Source: Bacteroidota bacterium (GTDB lineage Bacteria; Bacteroidota; Bacteroidia; Bacteroidales; PUMT01). Taken from it: DNA of 5,034 nt. Under the pieces are notes generated by a model, which was not told the origin of the DNA, ran no database searches, and was given only the letters and a program-made list of their open reading frames with translations. The stretch is from positions 1 to 5,034 of the forward strand of contig PXAP01000210.1 in NCBI GenBank assembly GCA_003567115.1, read 5' to 3'. Positions 1 to 5,034 of the stretch are shown in pieces (within the stretch, counting starts at the first letter, position 1; each line of letters begins with the position of its first letter). The translations under genes were made by a program, and so were the position numbers.

Positions 1-890
1 CCTTCCACGATTATCACATCACGTGAGGTAAACTTTTCAATTTCTCTTTTCCACTGGTACTTCAGGGAGGTGGGACAAATAATCAATACCCTTTTAACAT
101 TCAAAAAACGGGCAAATATCTCCATGGCTGCAATAGCCTGGATTGTTTTCCCCAATCCCATCTCATCAGCAAGCAATATCCTCCCGGCCTCGATTATCCT
201 TATCACTCCCTCCTTTTGATAGGGATAGAGATCGGTATTGATCAACCCGCCGAAGATCCCGCTGTTAATTCCATCCGGGAACAGCCTGTTTACAAGCTCT
301 TTCCTTCTTTCAGCCTCTTTATGCTCGCGTATTAAATCAAGAACATCAGGATAAACCCTGAAACCGGGATCTATTTCAACGGCCTTTCCGATAAAAGTTT
401 CGATAAACCCGGTCTTCCCAGGTAATAGAAAGCCCTGGTCATCAAAGCAACCGGACTCGAAACCATCAAATGATATTCCTTCGGCTTTCTTCAACCTTAT
501 CCTTCTTTCCTTGCCGTAATGGATGCTGAGCGATGAATAGGCGGGTTGATGGTTCTGTTTGAAATACTTGTGGTTCCTTTTGAGCCTCCTGAGGTCAGCC
601 ACTACATACTCGATATGCTTGCAGGTGCCAAGCCCGTTAATTTTGAAATCAGGGCACGCGCAAAAATCGAAACTGCTTTTATTATCCCTTACAGACACTT
701 TGTAGCTTTTATCCGACTCCGGATTATAAACCTCAAAATCAGAAAAAACCGGGTGATCTCCCATGTTTTTAACCTCGAACTTCTGGTCAGCAGCAAATTG
801 CCTGCGCAGCTCGGTTTGCCACTCCTCCAGGGACATCCTTTCAGGTTTTTTATAATAAGGAACCTTCTTTTTTTTCGCCTGACTTTCCAT
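1..890 (-). CDS. SWIM zinc-finger SNF2/DEAH helicase, N-terminal part, cut by the left edge
   Basis: This frame is open from an ATG at 888-890 to the window edge and gives 296 residues, so the C-terminal portion is missing. Translated by eye, residues 77-92 form a SWIM zinc finger (C77-x-C79 ... C90-x-H92, in CACPDF...GTCKH). Residues about 221-229 (LYPYQKEGV) resemble the Q-like motif, residues 242-249 are the SNF2 Walker A motif DEMGLGKT, and residues 270-280 (IICPTSLKYQW) are motif Ia. This is the layout of bacterial Swi2/Snf2-type ATPases, which move along double-stranded DNA or remodel protein-DNA complexes; the zinc finger probably binds nucleic acid. The N-terminus is lysine-rich (MESQAKKKK). 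The ATG was chosen because it is the first one upstream of the zinc finger and is followed by continuous coding. No Shine-Dalgarno is visible, only an AT-rich leader. The gene lies downstream of thiE on the same strand but about 550 bases away, so it probably has its own promoter. The family is secure; the specific cellular role is unknown. Confidence 0.93.
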   Translation of the reverse strand, partial: MESQAKKKKVPYYKKPERMSLEEWQTELRRQFAADQKFEVKNMGDHPVFSDFEVYNPESDKSYKVSVRDNKSSFDFCACPDFKINGLGTCKHIEYVVADLRRLKRNHKYFKQNHQPAYSSLSIHYGKERRIRLKKAEGISFDGFESGCFDDQGFLLPGKTGFIETFIGKAVEIDPGFRVYPDVLDLIREHKEAERRKELVNRLFPDGINSGIFGGLINTDLYPYQKEGVIRIIEAGRILLADEMGLGKTIQAIAAMEIFARFLNVKRVLIICPTSLKYQWKREIEKFTSRDVIIVE

Positions 891-940
891 ATCTTATAAA
901 TTATGTTTTACAGAATTCGGGTTACTGGCAGCTGATACCC

Positions 941-968
941 GCCGGTAAACACAGATAAATTTACCGGC
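941..968. repeat. Perfect 9-bp inverted repeat upstream of the helicase gene
   Basis: GCCGGTAAA at 941-949 is answered by its exact reverse complement TTTACCGGC at 960-968, with a 10-base spacer. It lies 51 to 78 bases upstream of the helicase ATG. There is no following T-run on either strand, so it is not a typical rho-independent terminator. Its right arm overlaps the possible -7 promoter element (956-963), which fits an operator site. That role is an inference from position alone. Confidence 0.55.
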
Positions 969-987
969 TTAAGCATGGATTTGCAAA
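956..987 (-). promoter_or_regulatory. Possible Bacteroidota-type promoter for the helicase gene
   Basis: On the minus strand TTTG (complement of 984-987) is followed after exactly 20 bases by TAAATTTA (956-963). The Bacteroidota primary sigma factor recognises TTTG at about -33 and TAnnTTTG at about -7, with 19 to 21 bases between. The match is full for the first element and lacks only the final G of the second. Transcription would start near 950, giving an untranslated leader of about 60 bases. These are short motifs in AT-rich DNA, so a chance match is possible. Confidence 0.4.
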
Positions 988-1318
988 ACCTGTAGAAGGA
1001 AGTTTTTAACAATGTTTGCACAACGGGAAATCTTCCTGTCAAAAAAGTGTTCGAGTGACAGTGCGTTTATGGGTTTTATTTATCAAGCAACTTTCAATAA
1101 TACGAAATATTAAAGACAGGGATTGAAATACAACCATTTGCAGCCTGAACAAGAGATATTGTACACTCATGGGTTTACAAACCATTGTTGCTTTGAATAT
1201 TTAAAGCACGTATTTGACCTGATACTTATTTTCCAACTGCCTGGATGCAATCTGCGCAAAATCCGTTCCGGTGAACGGCTGATCCTTGCAGGGCAGGATT
1301 GGTCATCTTAATGAATAC
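988..1318. other. Intergenic stretch with no supported gene
   Basis: I see no convincing gene here on either strand. A plus-strand frame of 62 codons starting with TTG at 1123 has no recognisable motif, no ribosome binding site and an unusual start. The section around 1230-1310 is visibly richer in G and C than its surroundings and could be a remnant of older coding sequence, but no frame could be assigned to a family. A weak hairpin (CTGTCA ... TGACAG) lies near 1037-1062 and has no clear meaning. Confidence 0.5.
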
Positions 1319-1438
1319 TTAAACAGGTATCATATTATTAAACCATATTTCTCCTATCCCTAACATCAGAATAACCTCGTCCTCGATTGTCATAAACATT
1401 TTATTAAACCATACTTCTCCTATCTCCCTCTCACTGAT
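1319..1438 (-). other. Open 39-codon frame continuing in phase after the thiE stop, with an internal repeat
   Basis: Directly after the TGA of thiE (1439-1441) the same frame stays open for 39 codons to a TAA at 1319-1321. It encodes two related peptides, IGEVWFNKMF and IGEIWFNNMI, 22 residues apart, which are the translation of the direct repeat described separately. A shorter independent reading would start with ATG at 1399 and give 26 residues. I recognise no family. It may be a decayed extension, an unrelated mini-gene, or non-coding repeat DNA that happens to be open. There is no ribosome binding site or terminator to decide between these. Confidence 0.25.
1335..1424. repeat. Pair of 24-bp direct repeats, 66-base spacing
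   Basis: Positions 1335-1358 and 1401-1424 are identical except for one base (T at 1348, C at 1414). The shared plus-strand core begins TTATTAAACCATA and ends CTTCTCCTATC or TTTCTCCTATC. The 42 bases between the copies are not themselves clearly repeated. The second copy ends 14 bases before the thiE stop codon. The pair could belong to a dispersed intergenic repeat family, or be the remains of a tandem duplication. Confidence 0.8.
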
Positions 1439-2101
1439 TCACATGAAGCAAGGTGTTTTATTTTTTCCCTTTCTCACTTCTTCGATCAATTTTCGTGCTG
1501 CCTTTTCAGGGTCACGGGCAGAACATATAGCTGAAACAACTGCAATACCGTCTGCACCCGCCTGGATGACCTTTGCTGCGTTATACATTTTAATACTGCC
1601 TATGGCTACTGCAGGATGTCTGGAAATTTCACTGATCTTTTTCACTCCGTCAATTCCCAGTCCGTTTGTAAGTTCTTTTTTTGTTGCAGTAACAAATACA
1701 GGGCTTATGGCAATATAATCCACATCATGCTGATTAGCTTCTTCAGCCTGTTCAAAGGTTTCAACCGACAGTCCGATAATTTTATCCGGTCCCATTAACT
1801 TACGGGCTAAGTGGCAGGGCATATCATTCCGGCCCAGGTGTACCCCGCTGGCTCCGACTGCAAGGGCTATGTCTGTCCTGTCATTAATAACAAGGGGTAC
1901 ACCATGGAAATCCAGTATTTTTTTTATTTCAAGAGCTTCTTCAATAAAATTATTTGTATTCAGGTATTTTTCCCTGAGTTGTACAATTGTTACTCCCCCT
2001 TTTACAGCCTTTTCCACAACTTTATGAAGGGGCATGCCCAAAGACAATTTCCGGTCTGTTACAAGATACAGATCAAGATTTATTGGTGTCCTGGTATCCA
2101 C
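1439..2101 (-). CDS. thiE: Thiamine phosphate synthase ThiE
   Basis: ThiE condenses hydroxymethylpyrimidine pyrophosphate with hydroxyethylthiazole phosphate to give thiamine phosphate and pyrophosphate in the cytoplasm. The 220-residue TIM-barrel protein has the usual family length. Visible motifs in order are LYLVTDR (11-17), QLREK (41-45), INDR (72-75), GVHLGRND (86-93), SPVF with TATKK (133-142), GLG (147-149), AVAIGSI (164-170) and GADGIAVVSAI (182-192), so the pyrophosphate, metal and thiazole-phosphate contacts are largely present. Two positions differ from the common form: HLGQ reads HLGR (R91), and the IGGI phosphate loop reads IGSI (S169). The start is GTG at 2099-2101. An in-frame TAA lies directly before it and no ATG occurs before the essential LYLVTDR strand, so no other start fits well. 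It overlaps the end of thiM by 29 bases, which suggests translational coupling. No terminator hairpin was seen after the stop. Confidence 0.96.
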   Translation of the reverse strand: MDTRTPINLDLYLVTDRKLSLGMPLHKVVEKAVKGGVTIVQLREKYLNTNNFIEEALEIKKILDFHGVPLVINDRTDIALAVGASGVHLGRNDMPCHLARKLMGPDKIIGLSVETFEQAEEANQHDVDYIAISPVFVTATKKELTNGLGIDGVKKISEISRHPAVAIGSIKMYNAAKVIQAGADGIAVVSAICSARDPEKAARKLIEEVRKGKNKTPCFM

Positions 2102-2873
2102 TTATCAATATCTGAAGTTTGTACAATTCATCTATGAATTTTACCTGGAACGTGCCCGGAGAATCAGTTTCCCCGCCAGCCTTTTCACCGGCAATACCCA
2201 TTGCCATCATAGCTTCCGTGGCTGCGGTCAGATAATCATTGTTAATTGCTGCAAAAGCACCTGTTATAGCCGTTGCGGCACAACCTGTTCCCGTAATTTT
2301 GCCAAGTAGAAAATGTCCGTTGTCAACCCGGTGAACAGTTTTACCATCTGTTATGTAATCCGTTTTCCCGCTTACACTGATTACCGATCCTGTTTCTACA
2401 GCCAGTTCTTTGGCGACTTCAACAGCTTTATCGGCAGCCAATGTGCTCTCAACTCCTTTCGTTGATATCCCGGCCCGTGCAATGGCAAGAATCTCCGAGG
2501 CATTGCCACGTATTATATCCGGTTTAATTTTTTCAATTATATTTTTGGCAGTACCGGTCCTGAAGGAAGTGGCACCGGCGCCAACGGGATCAAGTACAAC
2601 CGGTTTCCCTTGTTTTTTTGCCGTTTCACCGGCTATGTGCATTGCTTCTATCCATTTTCTGCTCAATGTTCCCAGATTGAGAACCAGGGCTGAAGATATT
2701 GATACCATTTCCTCCATTTCCTCCGGGGCATGAGCCATAACAGGTGAAGCTCCTATGGCCAGAAGAGTGTTTGCCGTAAAATTCATCACCACATAGTTTG
2801 TAATATTATGGATAAGTGGTGATTTATCTCTTATATTATGAAGATCATCAATAAATTTTTTCCGGTCAATCAT
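2073..2873 (-). CDS. thiM: Hydroxyethylthiazole kinase ThiM
   Basis: ThiM phosphorylates 4-methyl-5-(2-hydroxyethyl)thiazole with ATP, the salvage route to the thiazole half of thiamine; its product is the substrate of ThiE. Motifs in the 266-residue protein are IHNITNYVVMNFTAN (21-35), GASPVM (41-46), VLNLGTL (64-70), the acidic DPVGAG (95-100), RGNASE (122-127), VSGKTD (167-172) and the GTGC anion hole (195-198). Its C198 matches the active-site cysteine of the ribokinase-like thiazole kinases. The frame is open further upstream to an ATG at 2957, but the extra 28 residues are lysine-rich and unlike the family. The ATG at 2871-2873, just before IDRKKF, gives the normal length and is preferred. 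The leader is AT-rich (seven T before the ATG) with no Shine-Dalgarno. The gene is followed by thiE in an overlapping pair; thiD and thiC are not in the window. Confidence 0.96.
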   Translation of the reverse strand: MIDRKKFIDDLHNIRDKSPLIHNITNYVVMNFTANTLLAIGASPVMAHAPEEMEEMVSISSALVLNLGTLSRKWIEAMHIAGETAKKQGKPVVLDPVGAGATSFRTGTAKNIIEKIKPDIIRGNASEILAIARAGISTKGVESTLAADKAVEVAKELAVETGSVISVSGKTDYITDGKTVHRVDNGHFLLGKITGTGCAATAITGAFAAINNDYLTAATEAMMAMGIAGEKAGGETDSPGTFQVKFIDELYKLQILISGYQDTNKS

Positions 2874-2890
2874 AAAAAAATCGTTATTTC

Positions 2891-2900
2891 TGTATATACA
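2891..2900. promoter_or_regulatory. 10-bp perfect palindrome in the thiM leader
   Basis: TGTATATACA is a perfect palindrome lying 18 to 27 bases upstream of the preferred thiM start. It could be part of an operator or a -7-like element: TTG occurs 18 bases before TATATACA on the minus strand. In such AT-rich DNA a chance palindrome is quite possible. Nothing resembling the conserved TPP-riboswitch core (CTGAGA with its partner helices) is present between thiM and the upstream regulator gene. Confidence 0.25.
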
Positions 2901-2988
2901 TCTGCTTTTCTTTTTACAATGATAACTATTCATAACATCATACAGGCTGTTTGACACTCCGGCTCCTGATATAATATCTTACACTACT

Positions 2989-3096
2989 TATCACTTTTTC
3001 AATACAGGTTATACCGATATTGGAAATGTTCCGGTGCCTGGACGATGGATTAAAGCAGGGATTATTTTAACGCTGCAGGCGGGAAACTTACCTTAA
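2989..3096 (+). pseudogene. Remnant of a TonB-dependent receptor C-terminus, on the opposite strand
   Basis: On the plus strand the frame ending in TAA at 3094-3096 reads HFFNTGYTDIGNV followed by PVPGRWIKAGIILTL. This closely resembles the last barrel strands of TonB-dependent outer-membrane receptors, in which a NLFNT-Y-DI segment is followed by a P-x-PGRW motif and a short final strand. Only about 35 residues are recognisable. The frame stays open back to a TAA near 2926-2928, but the residues before about 2989 do not look like a receptor, and thiM occupies the DNA further left on the other strand. The usual aromatic last residue is replaced by a short tail (QAGNLP). Its stop overlaps the stop of the convergent Rrf2 gene. 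The 5' boundary is approximate. Family assignment is from motif memory; a chance match is unlikely but not excluded. Confidence 0.6.
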
Positions 3097-3539
3097 ATAT
3101 GAAATATCAACTCCTGTTGTTGTTGGTTGATATCATCCTGTTTTTTTGCCAGGTCGTCAACTGTGGTTGATTTTAAATACGATATAATACGGGCATTGAG
3201 ACCGCCCCAGAAATCCTGTGCTGCACACTGATTATTTTTATTGCAAAATCTTTCATCAATCAGGCAATCCACTACTGCAAATTCCGGATTAAAAGCAATA
3301 TAAACATCATACACGGTAATTTTAGAGGGTTCCCTGTTTAACCTGTACCCGCTCTTCTTTCCTGCTACCGTGGTAACCAGTCCGGAAGATTTCAGCGAGG
3401 CAATTATATGGTCGAGATATTTAAAAGAGATATCCTGATTTTTGGCAATATCCTTTTGATAAATACCTGCCTTATGTTGATTTAAGGCCAGTTCTATCAT
3501 CACCCTTATTCCATACCTTGTTTTTGTATTGATTTTCAT
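3093..3539 (-). CDS. Rrf2-family transcriptional regulator, likely Fe-S or redox sensing
   Basis: This is a complete 148-residue protein of normal Rrf2 length. The N-terminal winged helix runs from TRYGIRVMIELAL (7-19) through IAKNQDISFKYLDHII (31-46) to the wing GKKSGYRL (60-67), where the family's usual GGY is SGY. Three cysteines at 92, 99 and 105 (C-x6-C-x5-C) sit where IscR- and NsrR-like members bind an iron-sulfur cluster, so it probably senses iron, oxygen, nitric oxide or Fe-S status. That is inferred from the family. The C-terminus is glutamine-rich (NQQQQELIFHI). The ATG at 3537-3539 is preferred because MKI-TKTRYG is the standard Rrf2 beginning. The gene lies upstream of thiM on the same strand with a 219-base gap holding a receptor remnant, so cotranscription is possible but not shown. 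No target can be named. Confidence 0.93.
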   Translation of the reverse strand: MKINTKTRYGIRVMIELALNQHKAGIYQKDIAKNQDISFKYLDHIIASLKSSGLVTTVAGKKSGYRLNREPSKITVYDVYIAFNPEFAVVDCLIDERFCNKNNQCAAQDFWGGLNARIISYLKSTTVDDLAKKQDDINQQQQELIFHI

Positions 3540-3570
3540 ACGTTAATAATTTTATACTTATGGTCGTATG
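3537..3570. promoter_or_regulatory. Inverted repeat spanning the start of the Rrf2 gene
   Basis: CATACG at 3537-3542 is mirrored by CGTATG at 3565-3570, with an AT-rich 22-base interior that is itself roughly palindromic (ATAAGTATA against TATTA). The left arm includes the start codon. Rrf2 proteins often repress their own genes from such sites, so this is a candidate autoregulatory operator. The arms are only six bases long, so confidence is low. Confidence 0.25.
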
Positions 3571-3765
3571 AAACCCGCACGAAATTGATTATTATTCTTG
3601 TTGGTGTTTTGTAAACATGCTCGCTTCATAGGTTTAATTTTTTACTACCAATACTATCATATTCTGCCATATAAATATACAATATATTTTTCAATCATAT
3701 AAACAACTCAAATGATTTAATTATTTTCTTTTTAATTTTCGTTTTTTTGCCATAACAAATACCGG
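3571..3765. other. AT-rich spacer upstream of the complete Rrf2 gene
   Basis: This strongly AT-rich stretch follows the stop of the receptor pseudogene and precedes the Rrf2 gene on the minus strand. No open frame of note, no hairpin with a T-run and no clear TTTG / TAnnTTTG promoter pair was found. Segments such as TATATTTA near 3670 resemble a -7 element but lack a properly spaced -33 element. It most likely holds the promoter of the Rrf2 gene. Confidence 0.4.
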
Positions 3766-4665
3766 TTAAAACTTGTAATGCAGTCCCGCGATAAATATCC
3801 TGGGAAGTCCAACCCTTATGCCCTGCGGCCGTCGTGTGGAAATGTATCTCTCGTTCATCAGGTTTTTCACACTCAGGTTAAGCCTCAGGTTCTCTGCCAT
3901 ATCATACCAGGTTGAAGCATTAATTCCAAAAAATGAAGGCAGTTCACCGATGTGTCCGTTAGCCGTTGCCTGAACATAAGCATATTCAGGATCATTCAGG
4001 TCGTTCAGCAACCAGTCGTTCACATTTCCGGTATTAAGCACATCGGTATATTGCCTGCCGGTCAGGTGACCGGCGAGCCTGATGCCAAATCCGCGGGGAC
4101 TTTCATAATGGAGGCGTCCCGCAGCGGTTATTCCGGGTGCATAGGGTGTGCGGTTTCCCTTAACATTCATAAATACCGTGTCACCTGGTATGCCATTAGA
4201 AATTTTATAAACCACAAGGCGGTCACCCGAAAAGACCGATTCCACGAAAGTGGCATTAAGGTTCAGGGACAAATTGCCGGGAATATCTATCAATCCGTCG
4301 ATATCGAGCCCGAGCTCTGCCTCGGCACTCCGATGACGGGTACGGCCGGCATTTATATAGCCGCTACCTGCTCCACCGGATGACTCGGAAACGGGAATAA
4401 CCTGGTTGGAAAAATCCATGAAGAAGGCTGTCAGTTCAACACCAAGATGCCCGAAAAATCCGGCCCGGGTTCCCAGTTCAAAATTCCAGCTTTTTTCCGC
4501 ATCAAGCTGAAGATCCTTTCCTTCGTTGCTGATTGCATCTTTGATACGGGGAGGGGCAAATCCCCTGTGGCGGTTTGGATACCGGTCCAGTAAGCGGTTA
4601 CATTTGAATACATTGTACCGCTTGAGTCGGCGAAAACCAGGATCAGCACCTCCCGGCTATGATCG
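3766..4665 (-). pseudogene. FecA-like TonB-dependent receptor, 5'-truncated and frameshifted
   Basis: The last 267 codons (4569-3766) read as the barrel end of a FecA-type receptor, an outer-membrane importer of ferric chelates or similar ligands powered by TonB. Motifs are HRGFAPPRIKDAI at the start, LDAEKSWNFELGTRAG, ELTAFFMDFSNQVI, INAGRTRHRSAEAELG, and the end VKNLMNERYISTRRPQGIR with final aromatic GLHYKF, the usual outer-membrane sorting end. The preceding residues (SNVTAYWTGI, 4610-4578) lie in another frame, separated by about eight extra bases at 4570-4577. Further upstream, PGF and RYNVFK segments fall back into the downstream frame, implying more indels near 4615-4645. The signal peptide, plug domain and early barrel are absent, because the stop of an Rrf2 gene lies at 4682. 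An ATG at 4417-4419 opens 217 codons, but the product would be only a barrel fragment. FecA-like is the best subfamily match; the substrate is unknown. Confidence 0.88.
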
Positions 4666-4681
4666 TGAAACCGGTTATTTT

Positions 4682-5032
4682 TTATTTCGACTCCATCGTG
4701 TATCTTCCTGCCAATGATTGAATAGTTTCGGTCTCAACAAGGGTTTTAATTGCCTCCCTTATAGGGGCATATTGCTCATGCAAGGGGCATGGGGTATTTA
4801 TATTACAATTTTTAAGGCCAAAGCCGCATCCGTCGATAATCTTACTGCCGCCTGTCAATTCGACCATGGTTTTAATTGTCAGATCAGGTTTGTCTTTATC
4901 AAAATAAAACCCTCCGCCTCTTCCTTTGAATGATTGCATCACACCAAGTTTTACCATCTGTTGTAAAATTTTGGCGGTATAGAAACGAGGGGCATCAATC
5001 TCAGGGGCTATTTCTGCAATTCCAGGCCTTCG
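4682..5032 (-). CDS. Rrf2-family transcriptional regulator, C-terminal part, cut by the right edge
   Basis: The visible 116 residues begin RRPGIAEIAPEIDAPRFYTA and continue KILQQMVKLGVMQSFKGRG, the recognition helix and wing of an Rrf2 winged helix (GRGGGFYF is the wing). They end with a TAA at 4682-4684. The N-terminal first helix, an estimated 25 to 30 residues, lies outside the window, so the internal ATG at 4957 is not the true start. Cysteines at visible positions 69, 76 and 82 (GCGFGLKNC ... PCPLH) give C-x6-C-x5-C, the expected position for an iron-sulfur cluster or cysteine redox switch. The C-terminal ETIQSLA is typical of this Bacteroidota subgroup. It differs clearly in sequence from the second Rrf2 protein at 3539-3093, so the two are not a recent duplication. 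The receptor pseudogene follows directly, suggesting that a deletion joined them or that the regulator once controlled it. Confidence 0.92.
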   Translation of the reverse strand, partial: RRPGIAEIAPEIDAPRFYTAKILQQMVKLGVMQSFKGRGGGFYFDKDKPDLTIKTMVELTGGSKIIDGCGFGLKNCNINTPCPLHEQYAPIREAIKTLVETETIQSLAGRYTMESK

Positions 5033-5034
5033 GC

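Noticed and set aside
546..899. Plus-strand open frame of 117 codons
   Set aside because: It lies wholly opposite the N-terminal part of the SNF2 helicase, whose minus-strand frame carries the SWIM finger motif; it has no family motif and is a shadow.
1123..1311. Plus-strand 62-codon frame starting with TTG
   Set aside because: Rare start codon, no ribosome binding site, no recognisable domain or repeats; not supported as a gene.
2874..2957. N-terminal extension of ThiM to the ATG at 2957
   Set aside because: The 28 extra residues are lysine- and asparagine-rich and outside the normal ThiM length; the ATG at 2873 gives the family-typical 266 residues.
3952..4383. Plus-strand 143-codon frame
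   Set aside because: It is antisense to the receptor barrel sequence, which has clear FecA-like motifs on the minus strand.
4431..4649. Minus-strand 72-codon frame as an independent gene
   Set aside because: Its first half is a receptor segment (SNVTAYWTGI) and its second half is an out-of-frame reading of the same receptor gene, so it is part of the frameshifted pseudogene.
4766..4792. AGGGGCAT repeated twice
   Set aside because: It falls inside the Rrf2 coding sequence (CPLHEQYAPI region) and is explained by codon content; only two short copies.
1..5034. A defence system, CRISPR array or novel multi-gene system
   Set aside because: The SNF2 helicase is the only gene of a kind seen in defence islands, but no nuclease, methylase or effector neighbour is visible; the other genes are metabolic, regulatory or decayed transport genes.

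Overview
The window looks like chromosomal DNA from a member of the Bacteroidota. Supporting signs are a FecA-type TonB-dependent receptor, Rrf2 regulators, AT-rich leaders without Shine-Dalgarno sequences, and one possible promoter of the TTTG / TAnnTTT kind used by that phylum. The assignment rests on gene content, not on a marker gene. No RNA gene, CRISPR array, insertion sequence or complete mobile element was seen.

Every recognisable intact gene lies on the minus strand, so the region reads from right to left. At the right edge is an Rrf2-family regulator (5032-4682) whose N-terminal end lies outside the window. Immediately after it comes the C-terminal third of a FecA-like TonB-dependent receptor (about 4665-3766). 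It has lost its start, plug domain and early barrel and carries at least one clear frameshift, so it is a pseudogene. After a 226-base AT-rich spacer comes a second, complete Rrf2 regulator (3539-3093) with the same C-x6-C-x5-C cysteine signature as the first. Next are thiM (2873-2073) and thiE (2101-1439), which overlap by 29 bases. About 550 bases without a convincing gene follow. At the left edge is the N-terminal 296 residues of a SWIM-zinc-finger SNF2/DEAH helicase (890-1), cut by the window.

Two features are easy to miss. Between the complete Rrf2 gene and thiM, the opposite strand encodes what looks like the last 30 or so residues of another TonB-dependent receptor (about 2989-3096), so the thiM leader appears to be built on a decayed receptor gene. 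After the thiE stop codon, a 24-base direct repeat with 66-base spacing lies in a frame that stays open in phase with thiE for 39 codons.

ThiM phosphorylates hydroxyethylthiazole and ThiE joins the product to the pyrimidine moiety to give thiamine phosphate, so this pair is a thiamine salvage and condensation module. No TPP riboswitch core was found upstream of thiM. The two Rrf2 proteins and the receptor remnants suggest that a locus for iron or nutrient uptake, controlled by redox or metal, has been rearranged here. That part is inference. I see no strong evidence for an undescribed system; the main interest is local gene decay and the repeats.
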